Below, piece by piece: positions 33,190-46,072 of a stretch of DNA of 64,000 nucleotides. Both the position numbers and the translations under genes were made by a program. Position 1 is the stretch's first letter, and the number at the start of each line of letters is the position of its first letter. Source of the DNA: Daucus carota subsp. sativus (lineage: Eukaryota; Streptophyta; Magnoliopsida; Apiales; Apiaceae); NCBI RefSeq assembly GCF_001625215.2, contig NC_030387.2, forward strand, positions 41,253,606 through 41,317,605, written 5' to 3'. A model generated the notes under the pieces. It ran no database searches. It saw only the letters and a program-made list of their open reading frames with translations, and had not been told where the DNA came from.

Positions 33190-35601
33190 CGTCTTCTACA
33201 TGTATTTCTTTTCTCCTCGTTTTCTAGATATCCAGAAAATCAATGGAATTTGATATCAGTATTCTGGTTATTGATGACCAAAAATTACCACTCAAAAATA
33301 AAATAGACAACTCCAAAAATGAATTGTTATGCAAATTATATTTTGTTCTACTTAGATATTTTGAAGCGTCAAAAAAAAATTACCAAATCAAACCGCGTAA
33401 ATTCAATTTATATATGATCTTTTTAAATTACGGAGGATGTATTTAATGTAATGTAAAATATGTTAGTTGTTAATATACGAAGGTGTGTGTGAATGTGTGT
33501 GTGTGTATATATTAGTGATTAAATATAAATTAATAATAACTAGTTCTTTATGATATTACCCCATGATCCATTCGAGGTGCATTCCCGACTCCACTTACCT
33601 ATATTGGACTCACTGAAATCTCATAAAGTCTCTAGACCAGCCTGGAGGAGCTCCGAATCTTCATACTAGATTCCATCCCGTATGCTAGGTCTCATGCCTT
33701 GTATAAGACTTTTTTTGGAAAGGCTTCTCGTTTTCTTAAAAGCGAAATCTTCAAGATTGCTAAGTTTAAATCTGTTTTGTGATTATAAGGGTCCGGGGTT
33801 TACTCGATTGACTATGGAACCTCGTTTTGTTTGTTTTAGTTGATAAAAATAATCATATTGAATATAATTCAATTACTTCTAAAATAGATCATATTAAAAT
33901 GTGTTTTACAAAATTGTATTATCTTTTAGATAGATCAAGATGAGTGATATTTAACAATTAACATATACTACTAAATAGTAAATAAGTTGAACACTAGATT
34001 TCAACGAATAATTAAAGTTTACTTGAGTTTGAAGGAGCTATGTTGTCCAAAAATGATTCGCATATATTTTTTACTTAACAAATCTTAATTCATTAAATAT
34101 AATTTATGATTTTACGAGTTATATTCAAGTCACATCCAGATATCTAACTATTCAATAACCACAGGACTCACGGATCATCTAGGAAAGCTCCTTTCTGATG
34201 TAAAATTATATAAATCTAAGCTACACATATGTTGGAATCTAGTTCGAAAGAGATTGTAACGAAACAGAAAGATTGAAGAACGATTTTAGAAGATTTGAAA
34301 TGAGATTTAGGGTTTGAATAAAAGAGACAAAAGAACGACGATTGAGACGAGAGAGAATATATTTAATTTTGATTTACACTAGGGTTTTCATGAAGTGGGT
34401 TGTTCACGACGGGGTCAAAGTATAATAAATATTACGAATAAAAATGTGCGTGTAATTGTGTCATAATGCATATACTCAAGTATCGAGTTTTAATAAGGTT
34501 ACGTTTTTGGATCTGATTTGAATTAAATTTTTGATTTTGTATTGTGATCTAATTGGTAGACTATAAATTTTAAATATAAAGATATATAGTTTAGATTCAA
34601 ATCTAACATTTCAAGTTTCATAAAATATAATGAGATCGGAACATGTCAGATATTTATGAGATTAGAATATTTAAGCATCTAACTAGAAATTGTGTACGCG
34701 CACCGCACGCGAAAAGAAAAAAAAAGGTATATATATATATATATCAAAAAAATTTAATTTAAATATAAGTGGATTGTAATTCAAGACTAAAAATGTATTT
34801 AAGATCCTATCCAAATTATAAAATTGGAATCAAGATTTATTATAATAAATATAAATATTTGTGAATTGTGCAAGGGAAGACCACAACGAGTTCAAATAAT
34901 TGTGAAACCTGACTTCCCAAACTGAACTATCCAGCCCCTCCAGTTCCAATATTTCAAACCATGGCTTTTCTTCACAGTCCGTTCCTTTTAAAACGGACCC
35001 ATCTTTCAACTGATTCATATTCTGTTGATAAAAGACTAGTTGGCCTTGTGGAAATGATATATGGTGTGAGAAAGAATGGGTTTTGCCTGAGATTGATAAT
35101 GATCATGTTGCTAGTGCTTTTCAAGGTATTTTTAATCATTTTTAAGCTAAGCATTATGGTAGACAGTTTTTGGGTATGAATGATTTGTGGGCTGAGCATT
35201 GGTGTATTACTTCTTCTGTTGCTTTTTAAGAGAAAATATTAAATGAATTTGATAACATTTTTGTAAAAAAGATTTCACTTTTCGGTATCTTATTAACCCT
35301 CATTACAATTTTTGAGTGAGTGTGTAACGTTCTAATTTGTAGTTTTCCTCGCTGCTTGCTTTTTCATGTTACTGCCTTCTAATTAAATGGCTGAGAAAAA
35401 TAATGTTAATGTAATGTGTGTTTTCAGTTGTGTAGACTAGTATACATTTGTAACTCGCTAATGGAGTATATATCCCAGTGTCGCAAGCATAGGTATATCT
35501 ACTTATCCAGTATGACTCTACATTTACCTCGATGTTTAGAAACAGATGATCCAACTTAAAGAATTTTTTTCAATTCCTAAGTGAGATGTTATTCCGGAAG
35601 A
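33190..35601. other. AT-rich spacer, no supported gene
   Basis: It includes a TG microsatellite near 33485-33510 and a TA run near 34728-34743. Open frames around 34961-35240 on the plus strand read something like RKNGFCLR and DNDHVASAFQ with stops, a possible relic exon that I do not recognise. Confidence 0.4.
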
Positions 35602-35609
35602 CCTGTCTC

Positions 35610-35985
35610 CAGTAGCGGATCTAGAATTTTACCGAGGAGGGGGCTTCATAAATATTAATTTTTTTTTGCTGAAGTTGAATCTTGCGGAAGGGTAGGGAAG
35701 CAATGAAGCACTAAACTACTAAGTTGAGCAAGAGCAGCAGAGCATTATTTTCTCTTTTAATTGATTCACTTCACTGAATTCACTTCACCTGCGGCAGGAG
35801 AGAGCGGTGGGTATAATGTAGTAGATTATTTAGTCAATGGGTTGGGCTTGCAATAAAAATGAATGGGCTCAAAATAATTGGGGTGGACTCATTTATAAAA
35901 TATACAAATCTCAGGACTTAGAAAGAAAATTGAAGTTGTTATGGCTCAGGGGTGGGCTAAAGCCCCCCATATAAATCCGCCACTG
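35610..35985. mobile_element. Non-autonomous hAT-type element (MITE)
   Basis: This 376-bp element begins CAGTAGCGGATCTAGAATTT and ends ATAAATCCGCCACTG, imperfect inverted repeats sharing CAGTxGCGGAT. It is flanked by a perfect 8-bp target duplication CCTGTCTC (35602-35609 and 35986-35993). An 8-bp duplication with CA...TG ends is typical of hAT elements. No transposase is present. Confidence 0.9.
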
Positions 35986-36090
35986 CCTGTCTCTACGCCT
36001 CTCCTTATTTATTTGATGACATGTTATTGCTCTACAATAATCTTGCAGATCTTTTAGTTATAATCAACTTTTTCCCCTGTTAATATATAA

Positions 36091-36120
36091 CTAGTAATTG
36101 TTGCCCGCTACGCATGGGCA
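36091..36120 (-). other. Helitron 3' terminus and hairpin
   Basis: Read on the minus strand, this is TGCCCATGCGTAGCGGGCA, then seven bases, then CTAG and a flanking T. The stem pairs TGCCC with GGGCA, and an inner GC with GC around a GTA loop with a 2-nt bulge. Hairpin, short spacer and CTRR end are the defining terminator signals of Helitrons. Confidence 0.88.
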
Positions 36121-36689
36121 TGATAAAGATTATTTGTAAAATTTTTAAAAATAAAATCAAAAATAATTCTAAAAGTTTTTTCATTGGCAAAATTTGTTTA
36201 AATTTTCCTTAGTGATGTTATTTCCTTGATTAATATATTTTGTTATATTCTTAAGAATAAGAATTCAATATAATTTTTTATAAATAAATAAAAGGTAACA
36301 TTGCTATGTGAAATTTAATTAAAATATAAAGATTAAAGTTGAATGTGTACATTAAATATTGTATCGATAGTGTAACTCCTGCAGACCTGCACAGCCGTTT
36401 TCATTAAAGTAATTATTAATGCTGGAGTTTCAAAAAAACCTATATTCTTTTCTTCTACTTATCTCCCCAAGACTAAGCAAGAAGCCCCATTTCACTTCAT
36501 CATCTTCTTTGTCTGAAACCACTTCGCTGTGTCTTGTAATTGTGAGGTATGATATAATTTTATCCTTTATCAATTGTTGTCTCATTAACCATATATTTTA
36601 TTAGTTACTCAGCTTTTATCCTTCTATTTCTTGGGTAAAAATCTTTAATGGGTGCATGGAGCTTATACAGTTTCATCCCTTTGTACAGT

Positions 36690-38266
36690 ATGAATTCATC
36701 TGGGCTCATATTTGAGAAGTTCTTGAAATTCCTGACTATTAAGGATATCGATTCTGATGAGATTGTAAGTTTCACTAATGGCTTACATGCAACTATTTAT
36801 TTCAGTTATGTCCTGCTTAAAAACTTTGTAATTGTCTTGTGTGCACAGCAAGTCCCAAAGAAGATCCTTGGTAGATATGGGGACCGACTACCAGAGCGTT
36901 TCTTTTTCAATTTTCGGAATGGGTATGAACTGCCGGTGAAATTCACAAAAGATACTGGCATCATCAAAGGAATGCAGACATTGTACCAGGATTTCGATTT
37001 AACTGCTGGTGAAATGCTTTTGTTTGAATATAATGGCATGACTGATCTGAATGTGTACGTCATAGGAAAGGATAAGAGAGAAATTGATTATCCGCACTTG
37101 GTACACTCTACTCAGAAAAGGGTTCCTCGTGTTGGTATGCATGTTAATATATTTTTTTAAAAGTGGGGATGAATCCAAAAACAAATTTCATGTTCTAATT
37201 ATAGATTCTAATTCTTTACTTGTCTTAGTCTCTATGAAGAATGGTGGTATAAGATTCATAAATTTTGTTACAGATCAGGATCCCTTGGCTGATGAATTTG
37301 TAAGTTTTAGTTTTTTTAGTTTTATGACCACGTGTTTAGTAAATTGGCATATGTCTTATCATCTTTGTTTATGCCATTTCACTAATCATATTTTTTTTGT
37401 TGTATGTTTTTGTTTTTTAATAGGAACCTCCCTTGTCTTTTGAGATATCATGTCCATTGGTTCCTGCTTACCAGAGCTTTGTTTTTAGTAACGGCAAAGA
37501 GTTTGAGGCACGTTATGATGCTCAACGGCGACGCTTTCGTGGCCTTAGTGCTTTCTGTAGAGATGTTGGAATTGATGATTTTAGTGGTTTTAACCTGTTG
37601 CTCTTTCAGTATGAGCTTTATGGTAATGTTACGATCTCTGCATTTGATGATGCATTTGTTGAGGTCATGTTTGTTGGAGGGCCGTTATCTGTTGGTAATT
37701 TCCATCTTTGTACTACAGTTTTATATGATAATTTTTGAAGATATAAGTGTTATTAATAATTTATTGTATTAACAATCTTTTAAGGTTCAATTTCCACTAA
37801 TCCAAGCATTCATGGTTCGTTTTCAATCACTGTACAACCATTCCACATGAGCAAGTACTGCTATGGAGTGGTATTGATATTTCCAAACTCATGAGTTGTT
37901 AAACAGTCCTATTTTATATGTTATGTTTCATATTCTTTTCTATAAATCTATAAATAGCTATATGACCTCATTCATTTTTATGTTTTATTTTTTTTGATTT
38001 ATTTATAGGATATATCAAACGAATTCTATCACCAATCGGTCAAATGGAAGAAGAAGGACTACATCAAGGTTTACTCAGCTGAAAAAGCATGGAATCTTCA
38101 GGTTAGGCACAGAAAAAACCCAAGGTTATATCGGACCACAATTCATGATGGATGGATAGAATTTAGGGATGATCTTGGTTTGGAGGTAGGTGATGTGTGT
38201 GTTTTTGAGAGTGCCACTGGGAGTTATGACCGTTTCTCTGTTCGGGTGGTTAAAAAAGAGAATTAA
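36690..38266 (+). CDS. Three-B3-domain (REM-type) transcription factor, copy a
   Basis: Six exons (36690-36764, 36849-37134, 37274-37299, 37424-37694, 37785-37870, 38009-38266) join in phase to 333 residues. A leader intron (36547-36688) ends one base before the ATG; an in-frame ATG at 36648 lies within that intron. Domain 1 (residues about 25-115) contains PERFFFNFRNGYELPVKF, GMQTLYQDF and GEMLLFEYNG. Domain 2 (about 130-220) contains QSFVFSNGKEFEARY and FNLLLFQYE. Domain 3 (about 250-333) contains KDYIKVYSAEKAWNLQVRH, FRDDLGLEVGDVCVFE and DRFSVRVV. B3 domains bind DNA in plant nuclei, and REM proteins often act in reproductive tissue. The gene lies just inside the Helitron 3' end and runs opposite to the Rep gene, converging on the RPA-like gene at 38915. 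It is fully open. Targets and function are unknown. Confidence 0.88.
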
Positions 38267-38914
38267 TTAATATCGACAATCAGGGCAAATGTAGTACTTC
38301 AGACTCTGCACTTGTTTTCCTACTTCTATGTAATCCTTATTCTAAATTGACTGATTTTGTTGACGTGTTTTATGCTAAAAGATGTTGATTATTCCACTAA
38401 TCCATTTAGATGTAGTTGCTCTATTAAGGTTTGTTCATTACACGCCTTCTCAAGTAGTTAACAGTAATTTCAAATTTCAGTTATCCCAAACCTTAATATT
38501 TTAAGGAAAATAATAAACATGGTCATGTAATAAACTGATTAATAGCATAAGGTCATCGGACATAATTAAACAGCTTCCACATACTTAGATAGTTTAGGAT
38601 AAGTTAGATAATAATTTAGGAGTTCACCAGAACATGTGACTCTTGATTAATTAAGATTAACATAAATAAATAACTAAGACTCCTCTGTTTCTCTCTTCAG
38701 CTCTCTTCTAAGTTTCCAGGACTTTAAGAATTGAGGTTCATAGTTGAAATAGATCCTGCAGTGTAGGTGGAAGCAGATGGCTGGTACAGCGTTTGAGTTA
38801 ACAAATAGAATTAGTATCACAGCATAATACATAAAAGAAGGTGTTTAATATTGACACTAATGTGTTGTGTTGTACCTGAGCTTCAATGCTTTCTATTGGA
38901 TGAGGTATGTTGAG
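38267..38914. other. Spacer between convergent B3 and RPA-like genes
   Basis: The 3' ends of the plus-strand B3 gene and the minus-strand RPA1-like gene face each other here. No coding exon is required, although the short segment near 38750-38790 could be a 3' UTR exon of the RPA-like gene. Confidence 0.45.
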
Positions 38915-40902
38915 CTACTGTTGTTGATTACCTTCTAGGTAAAGTCCTTCCATGATATCAGTAACCAGATAGTAGTTTGATTTTTTAAGAACATTCTCAC
39001 TGTTGATTCTGATCTTCAGTGTGTAGACTTTTCCTAGTATATTGTTCAGAATAGGAGGAAATTCTTCATCTTTGGTACCCTGTAGATTAACTTCACGATA
39101 TTAGTAAATGATAGCAGAGCCTTTAAGTTTGCAACCAATGGAAAATGCAATCACCTCTTCCCCAATCTGAAAGACTGATTTCCCAACTAATTTCTTGACT
39201 TCTCTATCTTCCATGATTATTAGGATGTACCCAGTATCATCAAAAGCCATTGCAACCAACTGAAACCTTTTGGTTTAAAAATATAGAGTTAACATGTTAA
39301 TATGAAAGCAGTTTGGTCATTAGTTTAATTTAAATTAGAATAAACTTACTGCTTATCAGGGTACTGAACAACCCTTTGACAGCCCTGGCATGTGTCTTCA
39401 GAATTTAGTTTAACAGTTGTTGCATAGCATGAAGTGCAGACTGTTTTGAACCAAATCTTGTTCTCTTGGAAATTTGTTATTTTCACCTTACAAAAGATTT
39501 GCCTCTGTAAATTGAGAATGATATTAGAAGTAGAGACTTGTACCTTTTAAGTACACTATACTAAAGGGCCAACAATATTTCATATGTCATGTATATATGG
39601 TAGAAAAAGTTACCTCAACATGATCAGGTCCAAGCCTTGGTATACTTTCCAGTTTGTAAAATTGTACCGCAGATCTGTTTTCTGTGGACAAACTCTTGCT
39701 TGTAATTTTCTTTTCCAACAACCTTTAGTTAAAAAGAATAAAGTTTAGTAGCCTTACATAATGAATTACTGTAAAACTTAGGTATTGTACAAAGTATTCT
39801 TTATAATATTATATAGAAAACTCACAGTTTACGCAGTTCCACGACACTACGATGATTGCAGTTTATGTAGAAATTTGTTGCTCCAACATTGGTCACAACA
39901 ACTTGCTCTGTATTTAAAGAATGTAATCAGTGTTTCTCATATTTAAAGTTAGTGTATTAGTTACAGGTACAGTGAATTAGACCAAACTTACCTCCCCATG
40001 TTGTGACCCTAGCACATCCAATTATAAGAATCACAGGGAAGTCAGTAGCTTGTTTCAAACTATCAGCCAGGTGTTTTGCAAAATCATCCCAGAATGTCAC
40101 TCGGACACTTGAACTATTATATGAAAGAAAGTGTTAATTTTCCCCTGGTGTTTAACATCATTTTGTTAATAGCACAAAAATTATTTCAATACCTCCCATC
40201 AGTGATATTGAAAACAAATTGTGATTGTATGACATCGTTTCGATTCTTGATTTTTCTAATAGGCTCATGATCCTCCATTATGCCAACGACATCTTCAAAT
40301 TAAAAGAAAAAAGCAAAGGCAGAAAATCAATGGATGATTTTATATTTAAAACTATGTACTGAGCTTTGTCAAAATAAAAATGAGTTACCCGTCAGGTATG
40401 TGTTTTGCTTTGATAGAGTATGCAACTCGGAGATCTCAAAGAAATCGAAACAGCAGTTTTCCACGTTAACAACATTTTCATGGAGAATATCCAGCTGAGT
40501 TTCCTCGTTAAAGACAATTTGGACATGTTTACGCAGGCAACGAAATTTATCATCCGTGGTGTACTCTTTCACAGTAAAATTGGTTAAAAGATATAAGTTT
40601 CCAATTTCAATGATAGCCTCAAACTGGTCAGCTAGATTGTAAGGTACGAAAGCATGCACACGGGAGCGCTGCGGAAGGTAAAAGAACTATAAGTGTTAGT
40701 AAAAAACATGCAGTGGACACCAAGAAAAATTTTCAGTACTTTGTAAAACTACCTTGTGATCCAGCAGCAAGAGGTTGAATCCCTTGAAAGGTTCCCCGGT
40801 CTTTCGATAACCTCTCCAAAGATTGAGAACCCTTGAGGGAACCCTCCATTCGGATTTGGTAGTTGTTAAGCTGTTGAAGCTATCAAATTTTTTAGTTGCC
40901 AT
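38915..40902 (-). CDS. Replication protein A 70-kDa-like (RPA1-like) protein, copy a
   Basis: Nine exons on the minus strand (40753-40902, 40389-40668, 40193-40292, 39992-40113, 39826-39907, 39614-39722, 39350-39504, 39155-39266, 38915-39079) all join in phase to give 424 residues. The N-terminal OB fold (residues 1-140) has EWRVPSRVLNLWRGY, FNLLLLDHK and RSRVHAFVPYN. A second OB fold follows (ESQFVFNITDGR-like, VTFWDDFAKHL, PVILIIGCARV). The C-terminal OB fold holds a zinc-ribbon pattern, CTSCYATTVKLNSEDTCQGC. RPA1 binds single-stranded DNA in replication and repair. Plant Helitrons are known to carry RPA1-like genes, thought to help the rolling-circle step. It is shorter than host RPA70 (about 600-900 residues) and appears intact. 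Confidence 0.88.
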
Positions 40903-41483
40903 ATCTTAATTTGATTCTAAACAACTTGCTTTTTTTTGGTCTGTCAAGGTCTTTATATATTATAGGAGAGATAGAATAGAAGAGCTCTTTCAAATTTGTA
41001 CAGACAAAGCGCTATGTCCAAGCTGTACACACAAAGAGATCTTGTGCTTTTAATGTCTTATGTTCAATGTAGTTGAAACTTAATTAAAATGATCCAATAC
41101 TCTGTATACTGAATAAACTAATATCATAATAAGAGTTGTAATAGAACAAAAATATCACCAGCTTTGCACGACTTTGAAAGAAAGCACCATAATCAATACT
41201 TTACATCACTAAAGGGCTAAATGTTATCTGAAATATCCAATGCTTCAAGTCAACATTCATCAAAATAGATACTAAAAGTTTTGAACAGGTTTCATTGTCA
41301 GAAATGACCATAGCAGATAAGAACAAAATAAGCTATAGAAGCCTCCTGTATGTAAGTTTCCAAAAAGAGATCCTTCTCTGCAAAGCTGGGACTACCTAAA
41401 GCATCATGCCTGCATTGAAAATATTTTTTTAGAGATCAGTATAATAATCAATATTTTTTGGACTAACACTTTAAAAAATCTAA

Positions 41484-44141
41484 CTATATCAAACATAATT
41501 TAATATAATTGAAAGTATGAACCTTGTCAGTTTTAGGGATTTTGCATTTCCCAATAGGAACATTGTCCTCTAGTGCATATGAAATATCAGTCTTCTTATC
41601 TCGACTTCTGACTTTGTTGGTTGATGCTGCTGTAGTTGGGCTACCTTTAGGAGCTGTCTTAGTGCATGGAGTTTCCTGCATTTAGTTCAAATGATATTAG
41701 TTCAAATATCTCAGACGTAAACAATTATTCAGTTTAAGTAATTAATTTAATTTAACTTACCATTGGAGGAATATCATCAGTGAGCTTAACATCTTCAGCT
41801 TCTGCTGGGCTATGATTACCAAGAACTTCAACAGGATCAGCTATATCAGTAGCATTGTAGATATTGCTGATTTTGCTAACATTCCTTTCCCCAATAATTA
41901 ATGTGATGACATATTCCTTTTTTTCAAAATCCTTGAGGACAGGGGGGAAAATCTTCTCATCTGCAAGCTGTTTAATTTTTTTTGGATTAATGTATCGCTG
42001 TTGGAAATTTTACTACAATTGCACTTGGAGATTACTTATAAATTATTCTATTTTAGAATTTATGAAATAGTAATACCTCTTCCTCTATATCAAAAGCATT
42101 CTTTCCAGTGATGCGTTGTATCTCATCATCAGGGAAAACAATAGCAATAAGCCCAGTAGCATCATTACAAAGTGTCCCAAGCCTGAACCTGTTGAAGATG
42201 TTACCAGATTATCAGTTAATATAGAAATAGATCAACATCAATAGATCAGTAATAAAGAAATATAAATAACCTTTTGTCTGGGAAGGGGACATTCCTAGAG
42301 CACACGACACATCGATACCTTCCTTCAACTATGGTTACCTCATATCCGCACGTAGTACAAACGTTGTCGTACCAATTAGACTTTTCATCAACCCTTTTGA
42401 CAGTTATTTGGCACCTAACTTTCCTCTACATTGATATTTGAAGACATTAGTTATGTTCTTATACTAAGAAGTAAACTCTGAATAAGTACATGTTAATTTC
42501 TAAAAAAGTTAACCTCAATGAAATCTTTGGTTAAATTCTTTATGTCTTCAACTGAAAACAATGGCGGAGTTGTCTCTGGAACATGCTCTTCAGGTTTCAC
42601 ACAGTAGGCAGGATCAAGCATCCTAAATGACAACATTATCCAATTAAATATATTAAATATATATCATTATATTTAGGTCACTTATTTATGTGTTAACTAA
42701 ATTTGTTATACCTTTCATGTAGTTTTTTCACACTGTGATGGTGTGGATTTATGTAAAAACGTGTAGCTGGGTAGTTGTTCAAGCATATTACCCCTGAGAA
42801 TCAGAAATTATTGCAGCAATGAACATCGGAAAGAACCTCTGAATAGTGAAATACTTTCTATAATTATTTAGTATTCTAGGATACAATACCTTCATGTTGA
42901 TTTACTTTTGCACTGGCAATAATTATAGCAATGTTACTCTCCTTAGTTTCTTTGACAGACTTCTCAAACTCAACAGCCAAATCACCAAAAAATGTCACAT
43001 TCATAGAGGACCTGATTTATAAATGAACGTACAATTAAATTCTAAAGCTAAGATCAATGAAAAATGACTACAAACTATAGTTAATTGATTTGTATGCATA
43101 CTGCTGCCATCAAATCTATGATTCTGAATCTAAACTTTCCTACAAATCACATTAGTCCAAGTATAGCTATGACTTGTAATAATATAGTAAAGATGAAAAA
43201 CTTCATTTATCTGTGTTTGATTGTTAGTCGATTGTCGGTGGTACTGATCAGTCTGTGATGGAAGTTCAGGAAATAAATGACTAAATGTAACGTACATAAC
43301 ACCTGATTTAATATTTCAAATTATATGGGATGCAATCAAGCTCAGATCAGTTAATTTAATCATGACCACAGACTATAGTTAATTTATTTAAGCATCAAAG
43401 AAAAGTTGAAGATATGACCTGCCATCAGTAATCTTAAAGCGAATGTGGAATTTTTTCTCATCATCTTTACTTTGTACCAGTTGAATGTTCTTGTCTTCCA
43501 GGACAGAAACAACGTCTACAATTAGAAAAATTGGAAAGATTATCTTACTGTTATCAGAACAATGTTTAATGAAAAATAGTCAAGGTGGTATTTGCTACTT
43601 TACCAATCAAGAAGCGATTATCAATAAGCAAACCGTGCGACTCGTGTAGTCCAAACAAATCAAAAGCATAAGGTGCTATGTTTGTACTATTCTCAACTTC
43701 TTGAACCAATTCAGTTTGATTTGAAAAATATATATGCTTTCCAAATCTAACAGCCCTACTCTGTTCATCAACACCATAGTCCCTTACATGAAAGTTTGAT
43801 AAGGTGTAGATGCCCCCTTCTTTAAGATTGTCAGCAAAGAAAACACTGATTTTGGAACTTACAAATGCGTGGATCCTCGAGTTCTAAGCAAGAAATTAAT
43901 GAAGGAGAAATTAAATACAGATCTCAGAAGGCAGAGCAAAGATATTTACTTCTGATATTTTAAAGATAAGATCTGTTACCTCTTCATCAATGAAGATGAC
44001 ATTTAAGCCACGAAATTCCTGGGTCTGTCTGTTTATGGATTTCCAGATAGACTGAGCCCGAACACGTAAGGTCCATTCAGTTCTTTCACTGTGAAGATGC
44101 ATCACCTTATCGTATTGGTTGAAAAACCCTAAAGCTTGCAT
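41484..44141 (-). CDS. RPA1-like single-stranded DNA-binding protein, copy b
   Basis: Exon 1 is 43980-44141 (54 residues, MQALGFFNQYDKVMHLHSER, then FRGLNVIFIDEE), and exon 2 starts at 43883 with NSRIHAFVSSKISVFF. Further exons can be followed leftward: VTFFGDLAVEF; then KVRCQITVKRVDEK with the zinc ribbon CTTCGYEVTIVEGRYRCVVC; then PFPDKR and FRLGTLCNDATG. It has the same OB-fold order as the RPA1-like gene at 38.9-40.9 kb but a longer basic C-terminal tail (ETPCTKTAPKG, then KTDKV). The 3' end is uncertain: I use the stop at 41484, but a small further exon near 41405 is possible. The two RPA-like genes probably arose by duplication within the element. Confidence 0.82.
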
Positions 44142-46072
44142 CCTGTAGATGTCAGAAATAGGTTATTAAGACGGTATTAAATTTTGTAGAAGGCAGTTGG
44201 GTAATGAAGAACTACCTTGCTGCTGATATTCTGCGTTTGTGTGCGTAGTTCTCAGATCTAACTTCTTCAATAATAATGCAATAGAGCCCAATAAGAACAT
44301 CAGATAGGAGTAGTCAACGGTCAAATGTGGTAGGGGAATCCAATGCCATAAAGTATGTTTTTTTATTACATTGTCGAATATTCGTCCCCCCCGTATTATT
44401 TGATTATGGTATATTCTGGATGCTTGAGTGTACACGTAGCAGTACGGAATATGATGTCGTAATTAATTTTTATTATGGAATCTTGATTCTTGATTCTTGA
44501 TTCTTGTCTTTCCCGTATTATTTTATGTTCTTGATTGTTTTGATGCAGATTAATTTTTACAAAAAAATTTAAATTCGGAATGTGAGTTAGGGAAAATGTT
44601 GTTGATTTTTTTCCTCCAATCTTGAATAAATTTGTTTTATTATGTTCTTTTTATTATCTCATTTTGATTACATTTTTAATCATTGAAAGTACCTTGGAAC
44701 TGTATTGTAAGTAATTTTTAATCATTGTAATAAATTCATTTCGGTGTGTTGTTTTTATCCGGTAATTTATTCTTCTTACAATTTAAGCTTTTGTTCATTT
44801 TTGTACGACGAAACAACAAATTAACTTGTAGAAACTTAATTTTAGAAATGTTAATGGTGTTTTGGACTGACTAAATATAGTAACGGTCATCTAAAAATAG
44901 AATGATCTATAAAGCGTTAATAATTGTAGATGTATATTTTTGAAGACCACAGTAAACCAAATATATTATATTGTAGATGCATAAGAGTTAACCTATATGA
45001 AACCAGTAAGAAATATTATACGTTTGAAAGATTAACAACGCTATAAGAACTGTTAAATTATATCACCTTATGACTTGTGCATGATTATTTTGGAATGATC
45101 ACATAACTTGAAAATGTTAAGTGATATGTTAAACATCTTTCTTTTTGTTAGATGTTATTGACGTGAATAAACACATAGAATTCTATGTAAGTTCATTTTT
45201 TGGGTTATAGTTGTTAAATGATATGACACATAGATGTTATTGACGTGAATAAACACATAGAATTCTTCTGATTTGGGAAATTATCCTCTCGTTCTAGTAT
45301 AGATATACTATGTGTAATATATGAACATTTTCTTTTTATAATTATATATTACTATTAAATCTAATTGGAGAGGTATATATAGACATCATATTTACCTAAC
45401 CATACTTCTTAAGAACCAGATAATCTTCATTTGAATCTACTCGCATAACATAAATGTAAAATAGGTTTTGTGAAATTATACTCACCATCGAGTTTATGAG
45501 GTTGCAACTTAACTTTTTATCCGATTGTTAATAGGTTTATAATAGTTAAAATAACAATATTACTGTAAGTTATCCTTATCAATGTTTAAGAGATTTTTTA
45601 AAGAACTGGAAGTAATAAGTTGTATAAACCATTAAATTCGTCAATTATCTATAAAAAGTCTCTTAATTAAGTCTATTAAGTGGCAAACTGTTAACAATAA
45701 TTATAATTATTATGTTGAGGTTAGATGGAAGAAATACGTTGTATAAACCATTAGATCGTACTTTTTATTGTTTGTAAGAAATACGCTTTTAGTGTGTTTT
45801 TCGGTGTGCTATATATATTATAAAATTTTAAAATGTTTAAAGAACATTAAAAAAAAATGGTGAAAGGATTTAGGCATTATTAAAAAAACATAATGGAGGT
45901 TTTATATTTTAAAAACTGTCTCTTTATTGTTGCATTGAATTTCTAATCTTCTGAAGTGGATAAATTAATTGAAAAGCTGTACACATCTTTTCGTCTGTAA
46001 TCTTTTGCTTTACTCTTCAGAGTTGGACAGCTATCCTTCTTCAACTTTGTACAATCCGTGAAAATAGCAGGA
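44142..46072. other. Divergent intergenic region between RPA-like and B3 genes
   Basis: RPA-like copy b and B3 copy b are transcribed away from each other, so this 1.9 kb holds both promoters. It also contains a 35-bp direct repeat, AGATGTTATTGACGTGAATA and following bases (about 45151-45185 and 45231-45265), and the Helitron-5'-like sequence ending at 45303. No coding exon is seen. Confidence 0.5.
45284..45303 (-). other. Candidate alternative Helitron 5' terminus
   Basis: On the minus strand the sequence TCTATACTAGAACGAGAGGA begins at 45303, preceded by A. Helitron 5' ends start with TC after A, and TCTATACTA-type starts are common in plant Helitrons. If real, it would pair with the 36091 terminus to define a 9.2-kb element with B3 copy a and both RPA-like genes. 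Confidence 0.45.

Noticed and set aside
33550-33700. GC-richer patch suggesting a gene fragment
   Set aside because: No frame gives a recognisable peptide and no splice structure is visible.
34220-34450. Possible solo LTR beginning TGTTGGAATC
   Set aside because: I found no matching end, no target duplication and no second copy in the window.
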